Source of the DNA: Candidatus Gastranaerophilales bacterium
Lineage (GTDB): Bacteria; Cyanobacteriota; Vampirovibrionia; Gastranaerophilales; Gastranaerophilaceae
Reading direction: 5' to 3'
Assembly: GCA_944323425.1 (NCBI GenBank)
Contig: CALUSL010000021.1
Span: 1-36,419, forward strand
Length of the DNA: 36,419 nucleotides
Below are positions 6,904 to 15,555 of the stretch, piece after piece. A program made the position numbers and the translations under genes. The first letter of the stretch is position 1, and each line of letters opens with the position of its first letter. The notes beneath the pieces were generated by a model that saw only the letters and a program-made list of their open reading frames with translations, did not search any database and was not told where the DNA came from.

Positions 6904-7266
6904 ATGGCAGTACCAAAGAAACGTACAGGTGCATCAGCACAAGGTCACAGAAGATCAAACTGGAAAGCAACCGTTCCTGAAACTACGGTTTGCAAAAATT
7001 GCGGTGAAATTATATTGACTCATACAGTATGCGATGCTTGCGGTCAATACAAAGGCAAAGTTGTAAGCAGAAAAGCAGAAGGTTTTGTTGAAGAAGCAGA
7101 AGCTAAAAAACCGGCTAAGAAAGCAACTAAAGCTAAAGCTGCAAAAAAAGCAAAAGTTGAAGAACCGGTAGTTGAAACAGTTGAGACTACTGAAGTTGCA
7201 GAAACAGAAGCAAAAACAGAATCAGAATCTGTCGAAGAAGCTAAAGAAGAAAAAACTGAAGAATAA
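6904..7266 (+). CDS. rpmF: Ribosomal protein L32 with a long Lys/Ala- and Glu-rich C-terminal tail
   Basis: Residues 1-58 are a normal bacterial L32. They start AVPKKRTGASAQGHRRSNWK and carry the zinc cysteines CKNCG and CDACG. The family is usually about 55-60 aa long, but this protein runs to 120 aa. The extra half begins with a basic Ala/Lys stretch (KKPAKKATKAKAAKKAKVEE) and ends in an acidic Glu/Thr/Val tail. The frame is uninterrupted and codon use is the same throughout, so the tail is real rather than a read-through artefact. It is translated directly after yceD. Confidence 0.9.
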   Translation: MAVPKKRTGASAQGHRRSNWKATVPETTVCKNCGEIILTHTVCDACGQYKGKVVSRKAEGFVEEAEAKKPAKKATKAKAAKKAKVEEPVVETVETTEVAETEAKTESESVEEAKEEKTEE

Positions 7267-7286
7267 ATAAAAAAGTCTGTAAATTT

Positions 7287-7295
7287 TGCTATAAT
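7287..7295 (+). promoter_or_regulatory. Extended -10 promoter ahead of plsX
   Basis: TGC directly before TATAAT (7290-7295), with no good -35. It would start the plsX-fab transcript near 7302 and leave a leader of about 90 bases. Confidence 0.5.
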
Positions 7296-7394
7296 TAATT
7301 TAGTAAAAATTTAAGACTTTTCGGTTGTACATGTGCTTATTAATTTGATAAGTGCAAACAGTAGATATAGCTTTAAGGGGAAAGAGAATATAGT

Positions 7395-8447
7395 ATGACG
7401 AGGATCGCAATCGACGCAATGGGCGGAGATCATGCACCGCACGAGATTGTAGCAGGGGCAGTTTGGGCAGCATCGGAATATAACGTTCCGATTGAGCTTG
7501 TTGGAAAACAGGATCAAATAGAACGGGAACTGGAAAAGATTAAACGGTTCGGTATAAAATGTACGAGTCCAAATGTTCCTTATTCAAGAATCAGAGTCGA
7601 TGTCGACAAACTCGATATTAAGATTACTCATGCCTCAGAGGTTATTGAGATGGGAGAGGCTCCCGGTCAGGCTATAAGAAAGAAGAAGAAATCTTCTATC
7701 GTGCTGGCTGTTGATGCGGTGGCGACCGGAAGTTCTCAGGCTGTTGTTGCTGCAGGTTCGACAGGTGCGGCTATGGCTGCAAGTTTATTCGGATTGGGAA
7801 GGTTACCGGGAATTGAAAGACCGGCGATTGCTACGACTCTTCCCACAATGAAGAAACCTGTTATTTTGATTGATGCAGGTGCAAATAGTAATTGCACTCC
7901 GCAAATGCTCTTGCAATTTGCAATTATGGGGGCTTCTTTTGTCAGAGGAATATGGGGAAATGAAAATCCCAGAATCGGTATTCTAAATATCGGAGAAGAG
8001 GCAGGTAAGGGCAATGAACTTGCTCAATCTGCATATAAACTTTTTGAAGAGAATCAGGATAAAGTCAATTTTATAGGTAATATCGAAGGTAAAGAGCTTT
8101 TCCTCGGAAATTGTGATGTGGTTGTTTGCGATGGATTTGTCGGAAACGTTGCACTCAAGAGTATTGAGGGATCTTCTTCAATGCTGTTTCAGATGATTAA
8201 ACAAGAATTCAAAAAAGATTTCTTCTCTATGGTTATAGGTATGCTAGCAAAACCTGCAATGAAAAGAATCTTTAAAAGAATTAACTATGAAGAATTCGGT
8301 GGAGCGCTGCTTCTGGGCGTAAAGGGGATAACTGTTATTTCCCATGGAGCAAGCAAAGCTTATGCAATAAAAAATGCGGTAAGAGTTGCTAAAGAAGCTG
8401 TCGAAACAGAAGTTAACAAAAAGATATCAGAGTTTTACGAAGGATAG
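7395..8447 (+). CDS. plsX: Phosphate acyltransferase PlsX
   Basis: PlsX converts acyl-ACP to acyl-phosphate, the first committed step of phospholipid synthesis in most bacteria. The 350-aa length is typical. The N-terminus IAIDAMGGDHAPHEIV is the family signature. Further conserved pieces are SAGSTGA-like VVAAGSTGAAMAASLFGLGR, PGIERPAIATTLPT, DAGAN, ILNIGEE, KGNEL, NFIGNIEGKEL, DVVVCDGFVGNVALK and GGALLLGVKG. It leads the fatty-acid block and is followed by fabH after five bases, the classical plsX-fabH order. Confidence 0.95.
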   Translation: MTRIAIDAMGGDHAPHEIVAGAVWAASEYNVPIELVGKQDQIERELEKIKRFGIKCTSPNVPYSRIRVDVDKLDIKITHASEVIEMGEAPGQAIRKKKKSSIVLAVDAVATGSSQAVVAAGSTGAAMAASLFGLGRLPGIERPAIATTLPTMKKPVILIDAGANSNCTPQMLLQFAIMGASFVRGIWGNENPRIGILNIGEEAGKGNELAQSAYKLFEENQDKVNFIGNIEGKELFLGNCDVVVCDGFVGNVALKSIEGSSSMLFQMIKQEFKKDFFSMVIGMLAKPAMKRIFKRINYEEFGGALLLGVKGITVISHGASKAYAIKNAVRVAKEAVETEVNKKISEFYEG

Positions 8448-8452
8448 TTTTT

Positions 8453-9460
8453 ATGTCATTAAATTTAATTCCCGTAATGATTGCGGGTGTAGGATACGGG
8501 GTACCGGAAACAGTTATTACAAACGATGATTTAACAAAGCTTGTTGATACCAGTGATGAGTGGATTACAACAAGAACCGGTATAAAAGAGCGCAGAGTTG
8601 TATCTGGAGAAGAAAATGCCGTGACACTCGGTGTAAAAGCAGCTCAAAATGCCTTAGAAAAGGCTAAGATGGATGCCAAAGATATTGATCTTATTATTGC
8701 TGCGGCATCTGTACCTGCTCATCCTTATCCTTCTACAGCTTGTGAAATTCAGGCTGCTATAGGTGCTGATAATGCTGCTGCATTTGATATTACGGCGGCT
8801 TGTACTGGTATGATTTATGCGATGAATATTGCAAAATCTTTTATTTCGTCAGGTATCTATAAAAACATATTGCTTGTTGCTACTGACGCAAACTCTAAGT
8901 TCATTGACTGGTATGACCGAACAAGTTGTGTTTTATTCGGTGATGGTGCGGGTGCTTTTGTTTTGAAAGAGTCTGTAGATGGTGTGGATGATATTATTGC
9001 TATGGATATGCATTCAAACGGGAAAGACGGCGATTTTATAAAAATGCCGATGAACGGTGAAAACTGCCCGCTTGTTGAACCTTGCGCTCCGCAAAAACAA
9101 AAAATTGTAATGAATGGCAGAGAAGTTTATAAATTTGTTGTTACTACAATGCCTGAATCTATAAGCAACTGTCTGGAAAAAGCAGGTTTGACTCCGGATG
9201 ATGTTGACTATCTGATACCCCATCAGGCAAACTACAGAATTATTGAAGCAATGGCTTCAAGATTGAACTACAGTGATGATAAAATCATCGTAAACCTTCA
9301 AAAGTACGGAAACACTTCAGCAGCTTCAATACCTATAGCAATGGCTGAGGGTATAGAAGAGGGTAAAATAAAATTACCTTGCAAAGCTATATTAAGCGGT
9401 TTTGGTGCCGGTCTTACGTGGGGTACTGTTATCGTAAGACTAAGAGAAGGTATTGCATAG
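8453..9460 (+). CDS. fabH: Beta-ketoacyl-ACP synthase III
   Basis: FabH condenses acetyl-CoA (or another primer) with malonyl-ACP to start fatty-acid synthesis. The 335-aa protein carries the full catalytic triad: Cys117 in ITAACTGM, His257 in IPHQAN and Asn287 in YGNTSA. The N-terminal GVGYGVPETVITNDDL and DEWITTRTGI are typical. AAGGA lies seven bases before the ATG. It is part of the plsX-fab operon. Confidence 0.95.
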   Translation: MSLNLIPVMIAGVGYGVPETVITNDDLTKLVDTSDEWITTRTGIKERRVVSGEENAVTLGVKAAQNALEKAKMDAKDIDLIIAAASVPAHPYPSTACEIQAAIGADNAAAFDITAACTGMIYAMNIAKSFISSGIYKNILLVATDANSKFIDWYDRTSCVLFGDGAGAFVLKESVDGVDDIIAMDMHSNGKDGDFIKMPMNGENCPLVEPCAPQKQKIVMNGREVYKFVVTTMPESISNCLEKAGLTPDDVDYLIPHQANYRIIEAMASRLNYSDDKIIVNLQKYGNTSAASIPIAMAEGIEEGKIKLPCKAILSGFGAGLTWGTVIVRLREGIA

Positions 9461-9488
9461 AATATATTGAACAGGAGTAAAAAATATA

Positions 9489-10436
9489 ATGGGTAAAATT
9501 GCGTTTGTTTTTCCGGGTCAGGGTTCACAATCTGTGGGTATGGGGCTCGATTTGTATAAAAATTCGAAAAGAGCTAAAGAAATTTATGATCTGGCAGACA
9601 CATTGCTTGGCAAAAAAATTTCTAAAATTTGCTTTGAGGGACCTGAAGAAGATTTGAAACAGACTATTAATACCCAGCCTGCGATTCTTGTGACGTCAAT
9701 TGCTGCTCTTGAGGCAATTAAAGAAAAGGCAGATATAAAACCTGATTTTGTTGCCGGACATTCGCTCGGTGAATACGGTGCTTTGTATGCAGCAGGTTCA
9801 ATTGATTTTGATACAGCAATGTTGTTGATACAAAAAAGAGCAGAGCTAATGAATGAAGCGGCTTTAAATACAAAGGGTTCAATGACCGCTATAATCGGTC
9901 TTGATAAAGAAAAAATAGAAGATGTTTTGACAAAAGTAGATGGAATTGTTTCTGTTGCTAATTACAATTCGCCGGCTCAGATTGTAATTACGGGTGAAGA
10001 GAATGCTGTATCTAAGGCTAATGAACTACTTAAAGAAGCAGGTGCAAAGAGAGTGATTCCTCTGCCTGTTTCCGGAGGATTTCACTCAATGCTCATGAAG
10101 GATGCAGGTCTTAAATTTGGCGAGTATACAAAGAATTTTGCTGTATCAAATGCAGAAATACCTGTTGTTTCAAATACAGATGCGAAAATCACAACTGATG
10201 CTGACGCATTGAGAGAAAAAATGCCTGCTCAGATTTATTCTTCTGTATACTGGACTCAATCTGTTCAGGAAATGGTAAAAAATGGAGTAGATACAATTAT
10301 TGAAATAGGTCCTGGAAAGGTTCTCGCCGGTTTGTGTAAGAAAATTGATGTATCAGTTACTGTGTTGAATGTTTATGATACAGAAACGCTTAATTCAACA
10401 GTATCTTCATTGATATCGGAGACTGTATGCCAGTAG
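9489..10436 (+). CDS. fabD: Malonyl-CoA:ACP transacylase
   Basis: FabD loads malonate from CoA onto ACP. The 315-aa protein starts AFVFPGQGSQSVGMG. The nucleophile Ser92 is in AGHSLGEYGAL, and His199 follows in SGGFHSMLM. IEIGPGKVLAGL lies near the C-terminus. CAGGAG is 11 bases before the ATG, a longer spacing than usual. The last 10 bases overlap the start of the small gene that follows. Confidence 0.95.
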   Translation: MGKIAFVFPGQGSQSVGMGLDLYKNSKRAKEIYDLADTLLGKKISKICFEGPEEDLKQTINTQPAILVTSIAALEAIKEKADIKPDFVAGHSLGEYGALYAAGSIDFDTAMLLIQKRAELMNEAALNTKGSMTAIIGLDKEKIEDVLTKVDGIVSVANYNSPAQIVITGEENAVSKANELLKEAGAKRVIPLPVSGGFHSMLMKDAGLKFGEYTKNFAVSNAEIPVVSNTDAKITTDADALREKMPAQIYSSVYWTQSVQEMVKNGVDTIIEIGPGKVLAGLCKKIDVSVTVLNVYDTETLNSTVSSLISETVCQ

Positions 10437-10681
10437 CGTTTTTTGAAAGATTATCAAAGAGTAAAACTTTTAAACCTACTAAAAGAAATTTTAATACACC
10501 GGAATTTTACAAAGAACATCCGGACTTGGCGCCAAGAAATATTTATCTTCGAGAGGGACGTATTATAACAGAGAAAGACATAGAAAAGGCAATTAGGAAG
10601 ATAAACAGAAACGCAAAAATTGAAGAGTTTTTTAATCTGGTTTCTAATAAAATAAAACAATTATTTAGGATAAAAAAATAA
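10427..10681 (+). CDS. Small basic protein between fabD and fabG, 84 aa
   Basis: I do not recognise this protein. It is basic (many Lys and Arg) and has no membrane segment or signal peptide. Phe/Lys-rich ends flank a central EFYKEHPDLAPRNIYLREGR and a helical C-terminus. Translation is well supported: GGAG five bases before the ATG, a 10-base overlap with fabD and codon use like its neighbours. Its fixed place inside the fatty-acid operon suggests a role with, or co-regulation by, that pathway, but nothing in the sequence names one. Confidence 0.7.
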   Translation: MPVAFFERLSKSKTFKPTKRNFNTPEFYKEHPDLAPRNIYLREGRIITEKDIEKAIRKINRNAKIEEFFNLVSNKIKQLFRIKK

Positions 10682-10706
10682 ACATTACAAATTAAGGAGA
10701 ACAATT

Positions 10707-11435
10707 ATGGCAGAAAAAAAAGTTGCATTGATTACAGGTGCATCACAGGGGATAGGAAAGGTTACGGCTTTGAAACTTGCAAGCTGCGGTTATGACATAG
10801 CTATTAACTATATTGGCAGAGAAGACGATGCAAAAGAAGTTAAGAAAGAATGCGAAGCTTTTGGTGTTGAAGCAGAGATATTTGAATTTGACGTTACAAA
10901 TGTTGAAGCGGTAAATGCCGGCATCGAAGCTATTCATAAGAGATTTGGCAGAATTGATGTTCTTGTTAATAATGCAGGTATTACAAAAGACGGTCTTTTC
11001 CTCCGAATGACTCCGGATCAGTGGAATGCTGTTATTAATATCAACCTGACAGGTGCTTATAATGTTACTCATCCGGTTGTAAAAATTATGATGAAACAAA
11101 GAGTCGGTTCTATTATCAATATGTCAAGTATTGTTGGTGTAATGGGTAATGCGGGTCAGGCTAATTATTCTGCATCGAAAGCAGGTTTAATCGGCTTTAC
11201 AAAATCTCTTGCTAAAGAGCTCGGTTCGAGAAATATCAGAGTGAATGCGGTTGCCCCCGGATTTATTAAAACAGCTATGACTGCAGGTCTTGATAATAAT
11301 GAAATTTATCAGCATATTCCGTTAAGAAGAATGGGAGAAGCTGAAGACATTGCAACTGTCATCAAATTCCTTGCTGAAGATGCCACTTATGTTACAGGAC
11401 AGGTTATAGGCGTTGACGGCGGTCTTGTTGTATAG
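10707..11435 (+). CDS. fabG: 3-oxoacyl-ACP reductase
   Basis: FabG is the NADPH-dependent reductase of the elongation cycle, a classical short-chain dehydrogenase of 242 aa. The cofactor loop is TGASQGIG (residues 10-17) and the NNAG motif is at 88-91. The catalytic residues are Ser141, Tyr154 and Lys158 (YSASK), with IRVNAVAPGFIKTAMT following. AAGGAGA precedes the ATG. It is the last gene before a separate acpP promoter. Confidence 0.95.
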   Translation: MAEKKVALITGASQGIGKVTALKLASCGYDIAINYIGREDDAKEVKKECEAFGVEAEIFEFDVTNVEAVNAGIEAIHKRFGRIDVLVNNAGITKDGLFLRMTPDQWNAVININLTGAYNVTHPVVKIMMKQRVGSIINMSSIVGVMGNAGQANYSASKAGLIGFTKSLAKELGSRNIRVNAVAPGFIKTAMTAGLDNNEIYQHIPLRRMGEAEDIATVIKFLAEDATYVTGQVIGVDGGLVV

Positions 11436-11477
11436 TGTGTAAAGTCGTATAGTTCTGTAAACATTGACTTTACAAAA

Positions 11478-11505
11478 TTGCATATTTATATTGAAATAGT
11501 ATAAT
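11478..11505 (+). promoter_or_regulatory. Promoter of acpP
   Basis: TTGCAT (11478-11483), 16-base spacer, TATAAT (11500-11505). A private promoter for acpP fits the high ACP level cells need. Confidence 0.65.
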
Positions 11506-11550
11506 AATAGTAAAAAACGAGTAGTTAATTTAAAATGAGGTAGAAAAAAC

Positions 11551-11784
11551 ATGAGTACAGTTCTTGAGAGAGTTAAAAAAGTTGTAGTTGAACAATTAAG
11601 TGTTGATGAAGCATTGGTTACTCCTGAAGCTAGCTTTACAGGTGATCTCGGTGCAGATTCATTAGATACAGTTGAATTGGTTATGGCTTTCGAAGAAGAA
11701 TTCGGATGCGAAATTCCTGATGAAGAAGCTGAAAAAATCGCAACTGTTCAAGATGCAGTAAACTACATCGAATCTCATTCATAA
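11551..11784 (+). CDS. acpP: Acyl carrier protein
   Basis: This is a 77-aa acidic ACP. The phosphopantetheine attachment site is Ser37 in [20 protein letters not shown]. It carries the growing acyl chain for FabD, FabH, FabG and FabF and donates it to PlsX. The sequence is otherwise standard. TGAGGT lies ahead of the start. Confidence 0.97.
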   Translation: MSTVLERVKKVVVEQLSVDEALVTPEASFTGDLGADSLDTVELVMAFEEEFGCEIPDEEAEKIATVQDAVNYIESHS

Positions 11785-11809
11785 TTGTAGTTAAAAGTTA
11801 ATGAATATA

Positions 11810-11901
11810 TTTGCGAGGGGTCGGCTAGGTTTTGTTCTTTTTGAACATTTGTTGTACATATGTATAATTTATAATTAGCCCAAAGCTCCTCGCAAATTTT
11901 T
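11810..11901 (+). other. Long-loop hairpin between acpP and fabF, containing a promoter
   Basis: TTTGCGAGG (11810-11818) pairs with CCTCGCAAA (11888-11896) and is followed by TTTTT. Inside, GGCTA (11823-11827) pairs with TAGCC (11876-11880), and GTTC/GAAC forms a small hairpin at about 11834-11846. Read as RNA it could end the acpP transcript or be a roughly 90-base structured RNA. The loop DNA also holds a promoter candidate. Confidence 0.5.
11841..11868 (+). promoter_or_regulatory. Candidate promoter of fabF
   Basis: TTGAAC (11841-11846), 16 bases, TATAAT (11863-11868), lying within the loop of the long hairpin. A start near 11875 would keep only the 3' arm in the fabF mRNA. Confidence 0.55.
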
Positions 11902-11926
11902 ATCAACCGGAATAGAATAAAGGTAC

Positions 11927-13192
11927 ATGTTAAAAATGAATAAAAGAAGAGTAGTTGTCACTGGGATGGGTATAGTATCGCCTTTCGGTGTAGGACTTGA
12001 AAAATTTTGGAATAGTCTGCTGGAAGGAAAAAGCGGTATTTCAACAATAGAAAATATTTCTCTTGAAGGTCATACTGTCCATATTGCAGGAGAAGTTAAA
12101 AATTTCAAACCCGAAGAATATCTTGATCCTAAAGAAGCAAGAAGAATGGATAGATACAATCAGTTTGCTTTGGTTGCAGCAGATGAAGCAATAAAAGATT
12201 CGGGTATTATTGCCGGAGAAAATGTTGATCCGTATAGATATGGTGTTATTGTCGGTTCTGCTGCCGGTGGTTTTGATACTTTTGAAAAACAGCATGACAT
12301 CATTACGGCTAAAGGACCTACAAAATGTTCTCCATTTACGGTTCCTATGATTATCGCTGATATGGGTGCCGGCAGAATTTCGATTAAACATGGAGCAAAA
12401 GGTGTTAACAAAGCTGTTGTTACAGCTTGCGCAACATCGGCTCATTCTGTTGGTGATGCATTCAGATCTATTCAGTGGAATGATGCAGATGTAATTGTTG
12501 CCGGTGGTGCTGAAGCTGTTATTACAAAACTGGGTATAGGTGCATTTACCAGTGCAAGAACCCTTTCAAAACATAATGATGAACCAGAAAAGGCATCCAG
12601 ACCTTATGACAAAGACAGAGATGGTTTTATTATGTCAGAAGGTGCTGCTGTTCTTATCCTTGAGGAATTGGAACACGCTAAAAAACGCGGTGCTAAGATA
12701 TATGCTGAAGTTGTTGGATACGGACAGACCGCTGATGCCTATGATATCGTTGCTCCAGCCGCTGATGGTGCCGGTGCGGCTAAAGCTATGGAACTGGCAA
12801 TACAGGATGCCGGTGTAAAACCGGAGCAGGTTGACTATGTAAATGCTCATGGTACAAGTACCGGACTTGGCGATATTGCTGAATCTCAGGCGATTGCCAG
12901 AGTATTTGGTGATTTGGATAAGAATCCTCATCTCAAAGTAAGTTCAACAAAATCAATGCACGGTCATATGCTTGGTGCAACAGGTGCTGCTGAATCTATT
13001 GTTTGTATTGAGGTTATTAACAACGGAATAATTCCTCCTACAATCAACCTTGATAATCAGGATGAAGCCGTTGCTAATCTTAATTATGTTCCGCATAAAG
13101 CACAAAAAGCTGATGTAAAATATGCTTTGACAAATTCTTTTGGTTTTGGTGGACACAATGCTTCTATCTTGTTTAAAAAATATGAAGCGTAG
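11927..13192 (+). CDS. fabF: Beta-ketoacyl-ACP synthase II
   Basis: FabF carries out the chain-elongating condensation. The catalytic triad is complete: Cys168 in VVTACATSAH, His308 in NAHGTSTGLGD and His345 in SMHGHMLGATGA. The glycine-rich C-terminus NSFGFGGHN is present. It starts at either the ATG at 11927, three bases after AAAGG, or the in-frame ATG at 11936, 12 bases after it. Neither spacing is ideal. The second would give the more usual MNKRRVVVTGMG beginning. Confidence 0.95.
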   Translation: MLKMNKRRVVVTGMGIVSPFGVGLEKFWNSLLEGKSGISTIENISLEGHTVHIAGEVKNFKPEEYLDPKEARRMDRYNQFALVAADEAIKDSGIIAGENVDPYRYGVIVGSAAGGFDTFEKQHDIITAKGPTKCSPFTVPMIIADMGAGRISIKHGAKGVNKAVVTACATSAHSVGDAFRSIQWNDADVIVAGGAEAVITKLGIGAFTSARTLSKHNDEPEKASRPYDKDRDGFIMSEGAAVLILEELEHAKKRGAKIYAEVVGYGQTADAYDIVAPAADGAGAAKAMELAIQDAGVKPEQVDYVNAHGTSTGLGDIAESQAIARVFGDLDKNPHLKVSSTKSMHGHMLGATGAAESIVCIEVINNGIIPPTINLDNQDEAVANLNYVPHKAQKADVKYALTNSFGFGGHNASILFKKYEA

Positions 13193-13211
13193 AATAAAAT
13201 AAAGATAATAT

Positions 13212-13249
13212 AAAAAAGAGTGTGATTAAAATCAATCACACTCTTTTTT
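13212..13249 (+). terminator. Rho-independent terminator after fabF
   Basis: A 16-bp stem, AAAAAAGAGTGTGATT against AATCACACTCTTTTTT with a six-base loop, ends in a T-run. Confidence 0.92.
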
Positions 13250-13264
13250 TATTAGTAAGGTCGT

Positions 13265-13301
13265 AAAAAAACACCTGATTTTTTTAATCAGGTGTTTTTT
13301 T
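13265..13301 (-). terminator. Bidirectional terminator, serves nrdJ
   Basis: AAAAAAACACCTGATT (13265-13280) pairs with AATCAGGTGTTTTTTT (13286-13301). It lies 16 bases from the nrdJ stop and has T-runs on both strands. Confidence 0.9.
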
Positions 13302-13317
13302 TGTCATATTTAGTTCT

Positions 13318-15288
13318 TTATGAACAACCGGAATATCCGCAGTTAAGACATATAAAGCAGCCTTCACCATATCCAAGAATTGCACCGCATTCAGGACATT
13401 TATGTTCCTCTCCTTCATGCTGTTCAACTACTTCTATAGATTTAATTTCCGGCATTTTTTTATCTTCTTTTTTCTCAAGATTCATTGGCTGGAATTGTCT
13501 TGAGTTGTTGCGGTATACAGTGATACCTTTGAGATTATTTTCAAAAGCCAATTTGTATGAATCTGCAACATCTTCTCTTGTTGCATTTTCTTCAAAGTTG
13601 ACAGTTTTTGAAACGGCATTGTCTGTGTGAAGCTGGAATGCAGCTTGCATTTTTACGTGCCAGTAAGGTGAAACATCATGCGCACAAACAAATATTTTCT
13701 TCGCTTCTTCCGGTACTTCTTTGCAATGAGCTAGAGTTCCGTCAATTGATATTTTTTTCATCAATTCTTCAGAATAGAATCCGTGTTCTCTTGCATATGC
13801 TTCAAATATTGGATTAACCTCAACCAGCTTTGTTCCGTCCATTACGTCTCTTATGAATACAAGACCGAACAGAGGTTCAACACCGCCTGATGCACTTGCT
13901 ATCATAGAGATTGTACCGGTCGGAGCAATACAGGTAGTTGTCGCATTTCTTATACCAACCTGAGCAATTTGTTTGTCTAATTCTGCCCACATTTCGTCAG
14001 TAATTATGCCTGCTGATTTTCCTTTGTATTTTTTTGTAAGCCAGTTTTGTCCATCGTATATGCTGCCTTTGAAATTATTGAAACGACCTCTCGTTTTTGC
14101 AAATTCAATTGATTTTACTTTTGAGTGATAATCAATAAATTCCATAATTTGTGCAGCCAGTTTTGTGCCTTCTTCTGAATTATATCCGACACCTAATTGC
14201 ATCAGCATATCTGCCCAGCCCATTACACCAAGACCGATTTTTCTGTTATTTTGTACCATTTCACTAATCTGAGGAAGAGGATAGTTGTTGATTGCAATTA
14301 CATTATCAAGGAAGTGAATTGCCATTTTTGTAACTGCTGCAAGTTTATCCCAATCAACACTCAAATTACCCTTTTCGCCTTTAAGCATAAGTCCGAGGTT
14401 TATTGAGCCGAGGTTGCAAGCTTCGTATGGAAGAAGCGGAACTTCTCCGCATGGGTTTGTTGATTCAATATCACCAATCAATGGAGTTGGATTGTCATAA
14501 TTCATTTTGTCAATAAATATGATGCCGGGTTCTCCGTTTCTCCAAGCCCCGTCCACAATCAAATCAAATACTTCTTTTGCGTTCAATTTTCCTACAGGCT
14601 GTTTAGTTCTGGGGTGAATTAGTTCATAGTCACCGCCCTGTTTTAATGCTTCCATAAATTTGTCTGTGATTGCTACAGATATATTGAAATTGTTTAATTT
14701 ATTGTTATCAGATTTGCAATTTATAAATTCGAGAATATCTGGATGGTCAACACGGAGAATACCCATATTTGCACCTCGTCTTGTTCCACCCTGTTTTACT
14801 GCTTCAGTTGCTGCATTAAATACTTCCATAAAACTTACTGGACCTGAGGAAACACCCATCGTGGAACGAACGACATCATTTTTCGGTCTTAATCTTGAGA
14901 AAGAAAAACCGGTTCCGCCTCCGGATTTGTGTATTAATGCTGTATTTTTTACAGTCTCAAAAATACCTTCCAGTGAATCCTCAACAGGAAGAACAAAACA
15001 TGCCGCAAGTTGCCCGAGTTCTCTGCCTGCATTCATAAGCGTCGGTGAATTCGGCATGAAATAACGATTTGTTATAAAGTTATAAAATTCTTTTGTTGTT
15101 TCTTTTATTTCTGAATCGGTTGCGCCGAATTGTCTATCCGCTTCTGCGAGAGTCGATGCAACACGCATAAACAAATCTCTAGGTGTTTCTGTCGGCACAC
15201 CGTTTTTGTCTCTTTTTAAGTATCTTTTTTCCAGAACTTTGATGGCATTCTGGGACAAGTTTAGTTTTTCTTCCATTTCAAGGCTCAC
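13318..15288 (-). CDS. nrdJ: Adenosylcobalamin-dependent (class II) ribonucleotide reductase
   Basis: NrdJ reduces ribonucleotides to deoxyribonucleotides without oxygen, using B12 to make the active-site radical. In this 656-aa protein the thiyl cysteine is Cys280 in the motif NPCGE (Glu282). The redox pair is Cys97 (AACFVLP) and Cys291 (EACNLGS), with the 11-residue 280-291 spacing of class II enzymes. The C-terminal zinc ribbon CPECG...CLNCGYSGC is typical of NrdJ. I use the GTG at 15288 because GGGGGAG lies eight bases before it; the ATG at 15276 has no ribosome-binding site. No B12 riboswitch is visible upstream. The gene shows that the organism needs cobalamin. Confidence 0.95.
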   Translation of the reverse strand: MSLEMEEKLNLSQNAIKVLEKRYLKRDKNGVPTETPRDLFMRVASTLAEADRQFGATDSEIKETTKEFYNFITNRYFMPNSPTLMNAGRELGQLAACFVLPVEDSLEGIFETVKNTALIHKSGGGTGFSFSRLRPKNDVVRSTMGVSSGPVSFMEVFNAATEAVKQGGTRRGANMGILRVDHPDILEFINCKSDNNKLNNFNISVAITDKFMEALKQGGDYELIHPRTKQPVGKLNAKEVFDLIVDGAWRNGEPGIIFIDKMNYDNPTPLIGDIESTNPCGEVPLLPYEACNLGSINLGLMLKGEKGNLSVDWDKLAAVTKMAIHFLDNVIAINNYPLPQISEMVQNNRKIGLGVMGWADMLMQLGVGYNSEEGTKLAAQIMEFIDYHSKVKSIEFAKTRGRFNNFKGSIYDGQNWLTKKYKGKSAGIITDEMWAELDKQIAQVGIRNATTTCIAPTGTISMIASASGGVEPLFGLVFIRDVMDGTKLVEVNPIFEAYAREHGFYSEELMKKISIDGTLAHCKEVPEEAKKIFVCAHDVSPYWHVKMQAAFQLHTDNAVSKTVNFEENATREDVADSYKLAFENNLKGITVYRNNSRQFQPMNLEKKEDKKMPEIKSIEVVEQHEGEEHKCPECGAILGYGEGCFICLNCGYSGCS

Positions 15289-15378
15289 TTTATGTTCTCC
15301 CCCAATCTACTATAAATTACCATGTTCTATATTGTATAATAAAAAAATCTTTATTAACAGTAATTATAAAGGAAATAG

Positions 15379-15468
15379 TTACTTGACTTTTTTGAATGAC
15401 ATATCATGTTGAGCAAATTCGAACGGCATGCCCATGCCCGATTGTGTAGTATCGAGATAATTATTCAT
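15379..15468 (-). CDS. Possible 29-aa ORF upstream of nrdJ
   Basis: A minus-strand ATG at 15468 opens a 29-codon frame (starting MNNYLDTTQSGMGMPFEF, ending SFKKVK) that stops 90 bases before nrdJ. Its codons resemble genuine genes, but no Shine-Dalgarno sequence precedes it. It may be a leader peptide or chance. Confidence 0.2.
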   Translation of the reverse strand: MNNYLDTTQSGMGMPFEFAQHDMSFKKVK

Positions 15469-15513
15469 TAAAATATTTAAACATGTGTATAACTTTTATT
15501 TCACAAATATTTC

Positions 15514-15522
15514 TGCTAGAAT
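15514..15522 (+). promoter_or_regulatory. Extended -10 promoter of the first plsC
   Basis: TGC followed by TAGAAT (15517-15522), 33 bases before the ATG at 15556; no clear -35. Confidence 0.4.
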
Positions 15523-15555
15523 GTTTGTATTGTAGAAAACAGGATATTATTTTAA

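Noticed and set aside
12041-12445. 134-codon minus-strand frame
   Set aside because: It is a shadow of fabF, with no start signal and an Asn/Ser/Phe-rich translation typical of antisense frames.
15425-15438. GGCATG-CC-CATGCC inverted repeat
   Set aside because: Too short, and explained by two Gly-Met codon pairs in the small frame there; no further support.
15289-15555. B12 riboswitch upstream of nrdJ
   Set aside because: No GGTG-AA-TCC core or B12 box can be found on the minus strand.
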